Positions 17,757 through 26,630 of a stretch of 64,000 bases of DNA are shown in pieces. The stretch covers positions 155,094 through 219,093 of the forward strand of contig NZ_FUZT01000001.1 in the NCBI RefSeq assembly GCF_900167445.1, in the 5' to 3' direction. A program made the position numbers and the translations under genes. Below the pieces are notes generated by a model. That model worked only from the letters and a program-made list of their open reading frames with translations. It had not been told where the DNA came from and made no database searches. The stretch comes from Maledivibacter halophilus. GTDB lineage: Bacteria > Bacillota > Clostridia > Peptostreptococcales > Caminicellaceae. How positions within the stretch are numbered: position 1 is the stretch's first letter; each line of letters opens with the position of its first letter.

Positions 17757-17869
17757 ATCTATATAGTGAAGCAATCTTGAAGCTTAATTTATACATCTTA
17801 AAAATATCGATGCTTCTAGGAATTTTTTAATTTATAAAGCTACTTTTGAATTTGCTTCACTATAGATAT
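17757..17869. repeat. Second palindromic element downstream of RidA
   Basis: ATCTATATAGTGAAGCAA (17757-17774) is nearly complementary to TTGCTTCACTATAGATAT (17852-17869). The preceding bases, with TTTAGTTTCTCAGTTAC, recur at about 25537-25553 as TTTAGTTTCTCAGTCAC. No ORF of merit covers it. Confidence 0.5.
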
Positions 17870-18002
17870 CCAGGTTTAAAATTTTTAGAGGACTACTATC
17901 TTAAGGGAATATAGCTGTCTTGCAGTTCTATTTTTCTGATAATTCTGATGTTTCTTTAAAAACAAAACTATCTAAAGAAAATTATATTAAGGAGGAATAA
18001 TT

Positions 18003-19193
18003 TTGAAACTTTTTGATAATGAGTCAATAAAATTAGATGTCCTGAAAAAGAGAGCATACAATTACAGATGGGCAGAAGTTGAAGAAGGTGTAATTCCATT
18101 AACAGCTGCTGATCCGGATTTTCCAGTGGCTCCAGAAATAATAAATGATTTAATAGATTACATAAAGGAAGGATATTTTTCATATACTCCCAAATTGGGT
18201 TTTCCAGAATTTAAGGAGAGCATAGCTAAGGCATTAAAGCTTAGAAAAAATGAAGATATTAATCCGGATTTTGTATTGCCTATAGACAGCGCGGCTAGAG
18301 GTATGTATATAATTGCCAAAGCTTTACTTAATCCTGGAGATGAAGTTATAATATTTGATCCCGTTGATTTTCTTTTTAAGGAATCAGCATTAGCAGCTGG
18401 AGCGAAGCCAGTACTTTTCCCTGCTAAAGTAGTAGATGGAAAAATAGATATTAGTAAGTTAGAGGATTATATTACACCAAAGACAAAAATGATTGGACTG
18501 TGCAATCCTCATAATCCTCTAGGAATGGTATATCCACCGGAAGATTTAAAAAGGATGTTGGATTTAGCAGATAAATATGATTTATACATAATGAATGATG
18601 AAATATGGTCTGATATTATTTTCCCAGAAAAAGAATTTACAAGCATATTAACTGTAGATCCTGAGAAAAGTGAAAGAGTATTTTCTGTATTTGGTTTTTC
18701 AAAGTCCTTTGGTATAGCAGCTTTAAGAGCTGGTTGCATTTACTGTACTTCTAAAAAGACATTTGACTTAATTGTGGAAAATTCAGAGGTTATGACTACA
18801 GCTGGTGGGATTTCATCCCTATCACAAATAGCAGGAATGACGTGTATGGACAAATGCTATTATTGGGTTGATGAGTTTAAAGTCCATTTAACAAAAAATC
18901 GTGATTATGCAGTAGAAAGAATTAATTCAATCCCAGGGATATATTGTGAAAAGCCACAAGCAACATATTTATTATTTGTTAATATATCTTCAACCGGCTT
19001 AAGTAGTCAAGAATTTGTTGATTTCATGAAAAGTGAAATGAAGCTAGCTTTAGTTCCAGGCTCAGATGAATTTTTTGGACCGGGATCAAAGGGGTATGTA
19101 AGGATTTGCTTTGCTACTAGTTTTGAAATCTTAAAAGAAGGGCTAGATAGATTTGAAGCAGGTATAAAGAAATTAACTAAATCTAAAATATAA
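18003..19193 (+). CDS. PLP-dependent aminotransferase, class I/II
   Basis: A 396-residue fold-type I enzyme. The PLP lysine is in FSKSFG, the substrate region CNPHNPLGMVYPPEDL and the Asp/Tyr region MNDEIWSDIIF are present, and the C-terminal carboxylate-binding Arg is in GYVRICFA. It would transfer an amino group between an amino acid and a 2-oxoacid; the exact substrate is not readable, and MalY/PatB-like lyases share similar motifs. TTG start at 18003 after GGAGG. A small hairpin (TTTCTTTA/TAAAGAAA, 17951-17980) sits just before the ribosome binding site. It heads the peptide-utilisation run of genes that follows within a few tens of bases. Confidence 0.9.
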   Translation: MKLFDNESIKLDVLKKRAYNYRWAEVEEGVIPLTAADPDFPVAPEIINDLIDYIKEGYFSYTPKLGFPEFKESIAKALKLRKNEDINPDFVLPIDSAARGMYIIAKALLNPGDEVIIFDPVDFLFKESALAAGAKPVLFPAKVVDGKIDISKLEDYITPKTKMIGLCNPHNPLGMVYPPEDLKRMLDLADKYDLYIMNDEIWSDIIFPEKEFTSILTVDPEKSERVFSVFGFSKSFGIAALRAGCIYCTSKKTFDLIVENSEVMTTAGGISSLSQIAGMTCMDKCYYWVDEFKVHLTKNRDYAVERINSIPGIYCEKPQATYLLFVNISSTGLSSQEFVDFMKSEMKLALVPGSDEFFGPGSKGYVRICFATSFEILKEGLDRFEAGIKKLTKSKI

Positions 19194-19229
19194 GTGGAAA
19201 GGTTTTGAAAGACTTTGGGAGATTTTCAT

Positions 19230-19805
19230 ATGAACTTAAGATTAGATAAAAAAGAATTATTAAATAAAATCACAAGTACTTTATCATTTGACTCAATAGA
19301 TGGATGTGGATCTATGGAGAACATTAATAAACTAATAACTCGATTTAATGATAAATATAAAAAGGATATAAATATAAAAGTTTATTTTGAAAAGCTTAAA
19401 AATGGAAATCCATATTATGTAAATAATGATCAACTTAATAAATGTTCACAATTAATACCCAAGCTTGCCTCATTGAAATTAAGAACTCCAAATAGTCATC
19501 AAGCCAAAAAAAATATTGATCAATTGTATGAAAATATAATAAATCATAGTTATAAAGTAGATCATGATAAAAAAGTATTAGAAATGGAAAAAGTTTTTTC
19601 ACATTTTAAATTAGATTCTTTATTTAATAATTTTATAAATAATAATATATTTATTCTAAATTTTAGAGGTGGAAATAGAAATACATTGCCTTATGAATGT
19701 GAATTAGACTTGTCCTTAAAAATATATAAGGATGAAAATGAGGAAGAGTTAATTGGAATAATTAAAGATTTAGTAAAAGAATATGGAGCCCAAATAAGAA
19801 TTTAG
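19230..19805 (+). CDS. Unassigned protein, resembles a free-standing M20 peptidase lid (dimerisation) domain
   Basis: A protein of 191 residues that I do not recognise with certainty. It has no signal peptide and no metal-binding motif. Its last third (ILNFRGGNRNTLPYECELD, then KDENEEELIGIIKDLVKEYG) resembles the lid-domain end of the M20 peptidase encoded two genes later, where an Asn-rich helix is followed by a VINFRFLP strand and an ELL-type helix. It may therefore be a separated lid domain, or the remains of an M20 gene that lost its catalytic half. The ATG at 19230 follows GGGAG; a TTG at 19215 overlaps that site. It lies 36 bases after the aminotransferase and 11 before an M24 peptidase gene. 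Confidence 0.6.
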   Translation: MNLRLDKKELLNKITSTLSFDSIDGCGSMENINKLITRFNDKYKKDINIKVYFEKLKNGNPYYVNNDQLNKCSQLIPKLASLKLRTPNSHQAKKNIDQLYENIINHSYKVDHDKKVLEMEKVFSHFKLDSLFNNFINNNIFILNFRGGNRNTLPYECELDLSLKIYKDENEEELIGIIKDLVKEYGAQIRI

Positions 19806-19816
19806 GGGGTAAAAAA

Positions 19817-21007
19817 GTGCTTGCTGAAAGGTATAAAATACCAAAAGAAAAAATTCATCAAATTGAAAGTGTTTTAAACCAGAAAGATATTGATTCTTTA
19901 TTAATATTATCAAGGGAAGGTTCAGACCCTAATTTACCATTTGTAATTGGTGATGATGCAATCCACGTTGCTGCTGCATTTATTAATAAAAATTGCAAAC
20001 ATAAGATGATTACATCTCTTAGCGATCAGAAAAAGTTTGAAGAGTCCGGTATATTTAGTGAGGTTATTACTTATGAAGAAAGCATAAAAGAAGTATTAAA
20101 AGAAGAATTTGAAAAAATGAATATAAAAAAATTAGCTTTAAATATATCTGAAGAAGATAATTTATGTGATGGACTAACACAAGGATTGTATATGATGCTA
20201 TCTGATATTATTGGAAAAGATAGCCTTAAAGAAATAGAAGCATCAAGTGAAGATATTCTTCAATTAATAAGAAGTCAAAAAACTGATACGGAAATACAGT
20301 ATTTAAGTGAATCAATTAAAATTACCCAAGATATATATGATGAAGTATTTTCAAAAGTAACTTGTGGAATGTCCGAAATGGAAATAGCAGACCTTTTTGT
20401 TGAGGGTATGAAGAAAAGAAATGTAGTAAATGGAATAGGAGGAGGATATTCTTATCCTATAGTTTGTCTTGTTAGAGCTGGACTTGCCCATAGAAATCCG
20501 GGTCATACAAAATCTCAGGGCGGCGATATTTTAATAATGGATTTTAGCGTAAGATATAAGGGCTATGTATCGGATATAGCTCGAACAGCGTACTTTTTAA
20601 GAAAAGGAGAAACAAAGCCTCCTAAGGAAGTTGAAGAAGCATTTAATACAGCATATAAAGCTATAAGTGCAGCTATTGGTTTTATAAAAGAAGGCAAAAG
20701 AGGATACGAGGTAGATGCTGTTGCCAGAAAAGTTATAGAGGATGGAGGATATCCTACAGTTAGGCATGCAGTTGGGCATCAAATAGGAAGAGAATGTCAT
20801 GAAACTGGAACAATATTGGCGCCTATTAAAAGAACTCGTTCAGATGGTTTAGTTAAAGTAGGACAAGCTTATGCAATTGAACCTACGGTAATACAGGATG
20901 GAGGTCTTCCTTGTATGCTGGTTGAAGAAAATGTAATAATTACAAAAACTGGAGCCCAATTGTTAAGTAAGCGACAGGATAGATTATATCTAATACCTTG
21001 TAAATAA
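19817..21007 (+). CDS. M24 family metallopeptidase (Xaa-Pro aminopeptidase-like), first copy
   Basis: A 396-residue pita-bread-fold peptidase with the creatinase-like N-terminal domain. Predicted metal ligands are Asp242 (MDFSVRYKG), Asp253 (VSDIART), His321 (HAVGHQIG), Glu355 (AIEPTV) and a Glu in LVEENV. Such enzymes remove N-terminal residues before proline in the cytoplasm. GTG start at 19817 after AGGGGG. It sits in a tight run of peptidase genes ahead of a peptide ABC importer, so imported proline-containing peptides are the likely substrate. The N-terminal motif REGSDPNLPFVIGDD is shared with its paralogue at 22301. Confidence 0.88.
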   Translation: MLAERYKIPKEKIHQIESVLNQKDIDSLLILSREGSDPNLPFVIGDDAIHVAAAFINKNCKHKMITSLSDQKKFEESGIFSEVITYEESIKEVLKEEFEKMNIKKLALNISEEDNLCDGLTQGLYMMLSDIIGKDSLKEIEASSEDILQLIRSQKTDTEIQYLSESIKITQDIYDEVFSKVTCGMSEMEIADLFVEGMKKRNVVNGIGGGYSYPIVCLVRAGLAHRNPGHTKSQGGDILIMDFSVRYKGYVSDIARTAYFLRKGETKPPKEVEEAFNTAYKAISAAIGFIKEGKRGYEVDAVARKVIEDGGYPTVRHAVGHQIGRECHETGTILAPIKRTRSDGLVKVGQAYAIEPTVIQDGGLPCMLVEENVIITKTGAQLLSKRQDRLYLIPCK

Positions 21008-21019
21008 GGAGAAATAAAA

Positions 21020-22288
21020 ATGGCAAAGGAAATTTGGAATAAGGATGTAGAATCAGAAATAGTTGATATACTTAAAAATTTAATAAAGATTAAAACCATC
21101 AATAGCCATAACAATGAAATTGAAGCAGTCAATTATATAAAAAAAATATTAGACAAAGAAGGTATAGAAAGTACTGTTATACAGTCTGATAAAGGTAGAG
21201 GGAATATAATAGCTAAACTTAAGGGAGGCAATAAAACACCAATAATATTTTTGTCACATCTTGATGTAGTAGATGTTGAGACTGACAAATGGACATTTGA
21301 TCCCTTTGAAGGAACAATTCACAATGAAATCATGTATGGACGAGGGACTTTAGATACCAAGCATTTGACAGCAATGGGTTTAATGATAATGCTTCTTTTA
21401 AAAAGAAACAATATCTATCTTAATAGGGATATAATATTTGCTGCAACTGCTGATGAAGAAAATGGAAGTAAATATGGAATGAAATATCTAATGGACAATT
21501 ATCCTAATCTCTTACCCAAAGGCTATGTTGTAAATGAAGGCGGCGGGTTTGTTATGGAAGTAGATGGAAAACAATTTAGAACATGTGCTTGTGGCGAGAA
21601 GGGAGTATGTGAAGTAAAGATAAGAATTGAATCAAATGACGAAGAAGATATATATAATACCCAAAACCATACAATTATAAAATTAAGTAAAATTATAAAG
21701 CGGGTAACCTCCTATGAATCTGAACTAGTAATGTGTGAAGTAAGCAACAAATTTAAAGAAGCAGCAAACAGCTATATATCTAAAGATAAAACATTAAAAA
21801 ACCTGTGGGAATATATGACTCATAATACTATGACAGTTAATAAATTTAATATTGAGAAAAAACTAGAAGATTTGACTAAACCAATAGAAGTAGTTATAAA
21901 CTTTAGATTCTTACCAATATTAACAAAGCAAAATGTTATAGCTATTATTGAGGAAATTTTAGAAGGATTAGATGTAACTTGGGAAATCGCAAATTTTATA
22001 GATGGATATGAAAGTAATATTCATAATGATTTTATAGGCTTACTTGAAAGTAAATCTAATAAATTTTCAGAAAAGACATCTATGCTTCCCATGATAGCAC
22101 TTGGTAATACCGATGGAAGGTTTATTAGACATAATGTATATGGATATTCTCCACTACTTAATGATATACCATTTAGCCAAGTATTAAAAAAAGTCCATTC
22201 CCATGATGAATGTATAACAGTAAATTCTTTAATTTATGGTACTAGAGTGCTATTTGAAAGTGTAATGGAAATGTTAGAAAACAATTAA
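21020..22288 (+). CDS. M20 family metallopeptidase
   Basis: A 422-residue zinc peptidase of the M20/M25/M40 (ArgE/DapE/PepV-like) family. The first zinc ligands are in HLDVVD, the bridging Asp is in GRGTLDTKH, the catalytic pair is ADEENG, and the last His is in KVHSHDECI. The lid domain lies in the middle (about residues 200-320). It would hydrolyse a dipeptide or N-acyl amino acid. It is 12 bases after the first M24 gene and 12 before the second, indicating one polycistronic message. Confidence 0.87.
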   Translation: MAKEIWNKDVESEIVDILKNLIKIKTINSHNNEIEAVNYIKKILDKEGIESTVIQSDKGRGNIIAKLKGGNKTPIIFLSHLDVVDVETDKWTFDPFEGTIHNEIMYGRGTLDTKHLTAMGLMIMLLLKRNNIYLNRDIIFAATADEENGSKYGMKYLMDNYPNLLPKGYVVNEGGGFVMEVDGKQFRTCACGEKGVCEVKIRIESNDEEDIYNTQNHTIIKLSKIIKRVTSYESELVMCEVSNKFKEAANSYISKDKTLKNLWEYMTHNTMTVNKFNIEKKLEDLTKPIEVVINFRFLPILTKQNVIAIIEEILEGLDVTWEIANFIDGYESNIHNDFIGLLESKSNKFSEKTSMLPMIALGNTDGRFIRHNVYGYSPLLNDIPFSQVLKKVHSHDECITVNSLIYGTRVLFESVMEMLENN

Positions 22289-22300
22289 AGAGGTGTAAAA

Positions 22301-23470
22301 ATGGATAATTTATATCTTGAAAAATTGCAACAAGCTGAGAAATACTTAAAAGATTGTGATATAGATTTATGGTTAATTTACTCTAGTGAAGGTAGCGACC
22401 CATGTATTCCTTTAATTACCGGACTTAAAACAGTTGGCAAAACTTTTTTTCTAATAACTAAAGAAGGAAAAAAATATGCTATAGCAAGTGTTATAGATGC
22501 ACAGGAAAGTCAGAATAGTGGTTTGTTTGATGAAGTTTATATTTACTCTTCAGATTGTGAAAAGCTATTAAGAGAAGTGATTGACAAGATTAATCCCGGC
22601 AAAATTGCTATAAATTATTCTATGGATGATAATTTATGTGATGGATTGACAGCAGGGAGGTACAGATGGCTTATTAAGGCTCTAGGAGATAATTATGTAG
22701 ATAAGATTATACAATCGGAAGTTTTTTTAAAAAAACTAAGAAGCGTGAAAACTCCCACTGAAATCGAGAGGATACAAAAAGCTATAGATATAACTCTCGA
22801 TATATATGATGAAGTAACTAAAAATCTTAAGGTAGGTTTAAGTGAGTATGAAGTTGGAAAGATGTTTGTTGAAGGTATGAAAAAGCGAGGAGTTGTTAAT
22901 GGAAATACTAAAAAGCTAACTATGCCTATGGTGCTCAAAGAGCGAATTGCCCATAGGGAACCAGGAAATGCAGTAATAAAACCTGGAGATTTTATGATAG
23001 TGGATTTTAGTGTAGATTATAAAGGCTATGTTTCTGATATAGCAAGAACATTTTATTTCCTAAAAGAAGGAGAAACCAGAGCCCCTGAAATTATGCAAAA
23101 AAGATTTGAAGCTGTTTATGAAGCTATAACTTTGGTAAAGGAAAATATAAAACCGGGTAAAAAAGGATACGAGCTTGATAGTCTAGCAAGAGAGCATTTG
23201 TTAAATCGAGGAATGCCAGAAATAACCCATGCAACAGGACACCAAGTTGGAAGATTTACCCATGATGGTGGTACTTTACTGGGACCGCAGTGGGAAAGAT
23301 ATGGTAAAGGCCCCAATGAAACCATTGAAGCAGGAATGATATTCACTATAGAGCCTACAATTTTATTCAATGACGGAGACTATAGTATTTTAACTGAAGA
23401 GATTATATTGGTAGGAAAAGAAAAAACTGTTTTTATGAGTAATAGACAAAAAAATGTATTTTTAATTTAA
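22301..23470 (+). CDS. M24 family metallopeptidase (Xaa-Pro aminopeptidase-like), second copy
   Basis: A 389-residue paralogue of the product of the gene at 19817, with the same architecture. Metal-ligand motifs are VDFSVDYKGY, VSDIART, HATGHQVG, TIEPTI and a late Glu in LTEEII. Shared stretches include NLCDGLT, IYDEV and VEGMKKR, showing a tandem duplication that now brackets the M20 gene. The two copies may differ in peptide preference. The message probably ends near here, because repeat copy C lies directly downstream. Confidence 0.88.
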   Translation: MDNLYLEKLQQAEKYLKDCDIDLWLIYSSEGSDPCIPLITGLKTVGKTFFLITKEGKKYAIASVIDAQESQNSGLFDEVYIYSSDCEKLLREVIDKINPGKIAINYSMDDNLCDGLTAGRYRWLIKALGDNYVDKIIQSEVFLKKLRSVKTPTEIERIQKAIDITLDIYDEVTKNLKVGLSEYEVGKMFVEGMKKRGVVNGNTKKLTMPMVLKERIAHREPGNAVIKPGDFMIVDFSVDYKGYVSDIARTFYFLKEGETRAPEIMQKRFEAVYEAITLVKENIKPGKKGYELDSLAREHLLNRGMPEITHATGHQVGRFTHDGGTLLGPQWERYGKGPNETIEAGMIFTIEPTILFNDGDYSILTEEIILVGKEKTVFMSNRQKNVFLI

Positions 23471-23494
23471 TAAAAGTTAATAAGAAATAGAATA

Positions 23495-23629
23495 GAGAAA
23501 ATTGCATATGAGAATATAATCCTTAATTTAATTATTTGAAATAGAATATATTCCCATGGCAGAGCTTCGAAGATTTTAAAGCAATATATGGTATTTAGTT
23601 TTTTGAGAAGGTAATTATGCAATTTGCTC
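23495..23629 (-). repeat. MITE-like element, family 1 copy C (internally shortened)
   Basis: It begins GAGAAAATTGCAT and ends ATGCAATTTGCTC. AATA stands directly on both sides (23491-23494 and 23630-23633), as in a 4-bp target duplication. Compared with copy B it lacks about 24 bases between two TTGCATA direct repeats, a typical slip or recombination deletion. It lies between the peptidase genes and the peptide transporter. Confidence 0.75.
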
Positions 23630-23694
23630 AATAATTAATTTTGCTTGCCGAATTTAAGATAATTAAAAACTTTTTATTATAAAGGAGGATAAAT

Positions 23695-25242
23695 ATGAAG
23701 AAAATTAATATATTATTGATACTATTATTAGTATTCACACTTGCTTTTACAGGTTGTTCATCAAGTACTAATGAGGTAGTAAAGGATGGTTCATCAGAAG
23801 GTGAAAAAGTAAAAGATACACTTATTGTGGCAATGGCTTCGGAACCGAGTACATTAGATGGTAATGGAAAAGATGATAATGCTTCGTCACAAGTAAAGGC
23901 TCAAATATATGAAGGTCTTGTAAGACAGGATCCTCAAATGAATATACTTCCGGTATTAGCAGAAGACTGGAATTTTGAAAATGATACTACTATTATCTTT
24001 AATATAAGAAAAGGAGTTAAATTTCAAAACGGAAATGAATTAAAAGCTAGTGATGTTAAATTTTCTTTGAAAAGAGCTTATGATAATGGATATGCAGCAG
24101 CAGATTTAAGTCCTATTGATTTTGAAAAAAGTGAAGCAGTAGATGATTATACTTATAAGATGGTTCTAAAGCATCCCTATGCTCCAATTATATCAAAACT
24201 GGCATCTTCTTCAGCAGTAATCGTTCCTCAAAAAGTAGTGGAGGAAAAAGGGGAAGATTATTTGTCAACTAATCCAATAGGAACAGGTCCATATAAACTT
24301 AAGGAATGGGCACAAGGCGACAGAATAGAATTAGTAAAAAATGAAGAATATTGGCAGGAAACAAAGGGCGTTAAAAATATAGTAATGAGATTTATTTCTG
24401 AGATTGCTAATAGAGGTATTGAAGTAGAAATAGGAGGAGTTGATATAGCATATCAAATATCTCCTAATGATATTGAGAGATTAAATCAAAATCCAGATGT
24501 AGAAACAATTAAAACTCCCAGTCTTTCTACAACATATATTGGATTTAACTGTCAGAAAGAAACATTCAAAGACAAAAAAGTGCGTCAGGCTATAGCCTAT
24601 GCTTTAGATATAGATGCAATAGCTGATACTGTTTACTTTGGAACAGGAACTCCTGCTAAAAGTGTATTAGCTCCAACGGTTTGGGGATTTAGTGAAGATG
24701 TTAGAACATTAGGATATGATCCAGAAAAGGCAAAAATATTGTTAGAAGAAGCTGGATATTCTGATGGATTAGATACTGCTATTTGGGTTAGTGATAGTCA
24801 GCAAAGAATTGATATAGCTGAAATTGCTCAAAATCAATTAAAAGATGTAGGAATAAATGCAGAAGTTAAAATATTGGAGTGGGGTACATTCTTAGAGAAA
24901 TTAAAGGAGAAGGAACTAGATATTTATCTTTTAGGTAATTCAGTTACTTCAGGCGATGGAGATGAATTATATTATCAATTCCATTCTGAAAGTGGTTATT
25001 CTGGAAATACTGCATATTATTCAAATGAAGAAATAGATGATTTGATTGAAAAATCAAGACTTGCAATAGATCCAGATGAAAGGGCAAAATACCTAGAAGA
25101 AATTCAAAATAAAGTAATTGAAGAAGCTCCTTGGATACCGGTTTGGCATGGTGAAATTGTTACAGGTGTAAGAAGTAATATAGAAGGATTTGAAAATTAT
25201 CCTAATGAAAATCACAAATTAAGTAATGTGCATTTTAAGTAA
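23695..25242 (+). CDS. Peptide ABC transporter substrate-binding lipoprotein (SBP_bac_5 family)
   Basis: A 515-residue binding protein for oligopeptides or dipeptides. The lipobox LAFTGC gives lipid-modified Cys21. Family landmarks are the N-terminal ASEPSTLDGNGKDDNAS, the EGLVRQDP segment, TNPIGTGPYKL, and the later RQAIAYALDIDAI and LLEEAGY motifs. It is anchored outside the membrane and hands peptides to the permeases at 25665 and 26623. A hairpin with a T-run follows it (25452-25493), which would give more binding protein than permease. Nickel or opine binding is possible in this family but the adjacent peptidases favour peptides. Confidence 0.9.
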   Translation: MKKINILLILLLVFTLAFTGCSSSTNEVVKDGSSEGEKVKDTLIVAMASEPSTLDGNGKDDNASSQVKAQIYEGLVRQDPQMNILPVLAEDWNFENDTTIIFNIRKGVKFQNGNELKASDVKFSLKRAYDNGYAAADLSPIDFEKSEAVDDYTYKMVLKHPYAPIISKLASSSAVIVPQKVVEEKGEDYLSTNPIGTGPYKLKEWAQGDRIELVKNEEYWQETKGVKNIVMRFISEIANRGIEVEIGGVDIAYQISPNDIERLNQNPDVETIKTPSLSTTYIGFNCQKETFKDKKVRQAIAYALDIDAIADTVYFGTGTPAKSVLAPTVWGFSEDVRTLGYDPEKAKILLEEAGYSDGLDTAIWVSDSQQRIDIAEIAQNQLKDVGINAEVKILEWGTFLEKLKEKELDIYLLGNSVTSGDGDELYYQFHSESGYSGNTAYYSNEEIDDLIEKSRLAIDPDERAKYLEEIQNKVIEEAPWIPVWHGEIVTGVRSNIEGFENYPNENHKLSNVHFK

Positions 25243-25369
25243 AATATATTTGCAATTAGAAAAATTAATATCCATAGTTAAAATACATAAGACAGCAAAT
25301 AAACATTTTACTTTAATTAAAATAAAACTTAGATTTGGCAAGTATGAAATTTAAAATTATTTTACTATA

Positions 25370-25575
25370 TAGAGTGACTTTAAAAACTTAGCAATAAAAC
25401 TATCTAAAAGATTTGAGGAAAATTTGTAGAACTGACAGTATGTAAGTTCTTGGGCCTTAAGGCATCACGCCTCATGAAAAGGCCCACATTTTTCTTAAAT
25501 ATTGAATATGAAGTTTTCCTATTCTGCTTCTGTTTTTTAGTTTCTCAGTCACCTATCTAAATAGGCTTATATAAT
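25370..25575. repeat. Palindromic region around the terminator between SBP and permease genes
   Basis: Sequences left and right of the GC-rich hairpin are loosely complementary (TATAGAGTGACT and AGTCACCTATC). The right side shares CTTCTGTTTTTTAGTTTC and TCAGTCACCTATCTAAATAG with similar sequence at about 17729-17766. This looks like an inserted palindromic element that brought or surrounds a terminator. Confidence 0.45.
25452..25493 (+). terminator. Terminator or attenuator between the binding-protein gene and the permease genes
   Basis: GGGCCTT (25452-25458) pairs with AAGGCCC (25479-25485), with an inner AGGC/GCCT pair, and TTTTT follows after a few bases. It is much more GC-rich than its surroundings. 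Confidence 0.75.
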
Positions 25576-25664
25576 AAAATAATCAAAAAACTTAATTTTG
25601 CTTGATATATTTAAGAACTTTATATAGGAAAAGATATTACTACTTTGTAGAGGGTGTGAATATA

Positions 25665-26630
25665 TTGTATAGGTACATATTTCGTCGCTTATTAATGATG
25701 ATTCCAGTATTATTAGGAGTTTTATTTATAATATTTGTTATTATAGAAATAACACCAGGGGATCCTGCTCAAATTATGCTGGGAGAATCCGCAAGACAGG
25801 AGGATGTTCTTAAGCTTAGAGAGGAATTAGGTTTAAATGAACCCTTTATAGCTAGATTTTTTGGTTATGTAAAAGGAATTGTGACAGAATTGGATTTAGG
25901 TATATCATATAATACGAAAAGACCTGTTACAGAAGAAATTTTAAAAAGATTTCCAACAACAGCTCTTTTGGCAGCCCTGAGTGCAGTGATTTCTATGTTT
26001 CTAGGAATATTTCTTGGGGTTATTTCTGCAACTAAGCAATATACAACATTTGATAATTTGGCTACAGGGATAGCACTGTTTGGAGTATCCATTCCAAACT
26101 TTTGGCAAGGACTAATGTCTATAATTATTTTTTCAATTTGGCTTGGATGGTTTCCTGCTTCAGGTTCTTATGGTCCTGAATATTGGGTATTACCTGCCCT
26201 TACTTTAGGAACTAGTTCTACTGCTACAATAATGCGTATAACCAGGTCAAGCATGCTTGAAGTAATACGTCAGGATTATATTAGGACAGCAAGGGCTAAA
26301 GGACAAAATGAAAGGGTTGTTATTATGAAACATGCCCTTATAAATGCATTAATACCTGTTATTACAGTTGGAGGTTTACAGTTTGGTGTATTACTTGGTG
26401 GATCAGTTTTAGTAGAATCAGTTTTTGCTATTCCAGGTCTTGGCAAGTATATGATAGATGCAATTAAACAAAGGGACTTTCCCGTTGTCCAAGGGGGAGT
26501 TTTATTCTTAGCTATTGCTTTTAGCTTTGTTAATCTATTGATAGATATTTTATATAGTTTGATAGATCCCAGAATTAAAGCTATGTACAAGGTTAATAAA
26601 AAGAAAAAGAAGGAGGTCGCTTATGAATAA
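25665..26630 (+). CDS. Peptide ABC transporter permease, DppB/OppB type
   Basis: A 321-residue inner permease subunit. It starts YRYIFRRLLMMIPVLLGV and carries ITPGDPAQIMLGE, the DppB hallmark, plus the EAA-type loop IRTARAKGQNERVVIMKHAL that contacts the ATPase. About six helices. The TTG at 25665 is chosen: AGAGGG lies ten bases upstream and the product then begins at the conserved N-terminus; the longer ATG form from 25602 adds a poor, non-family extension. It overlaps the next gene by eight bases. Confidence 0.88.
   Translation: MYRYIFRRLLMMIPVLLGVLFIIFVIIEITPGDPAQIMLGESARQEDVLKLREELGLNEPFIARFFGYVKGIVTELDLGISYNTKRPVTEEILKRFPTTALLAALSAVISMFLGIFLGVISATKQYTTFDNLATGIALFGVSIPNFWQGLMSIIIFSIWLGWFPASGSYGPEYWVLPALTLGTSSTATIMRITRSSMLEVIRQDYIRTARAKGQNERVVIMKHALINALIPVITVGGLQFGVLLGGSVLVESVFAIPGLGKYMIDAIKQRDFPVVQGGVLFLAIAFSFVNLLIDILYSLIDPRIKAMYKVNKKKKKEVAYE

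Noticed and set aside
17636-17830. 64-residue ORF in the gap after RidA
   Set aside because: It is wholly inside palindromic repeat sequence and lacks a ribosome binding site.
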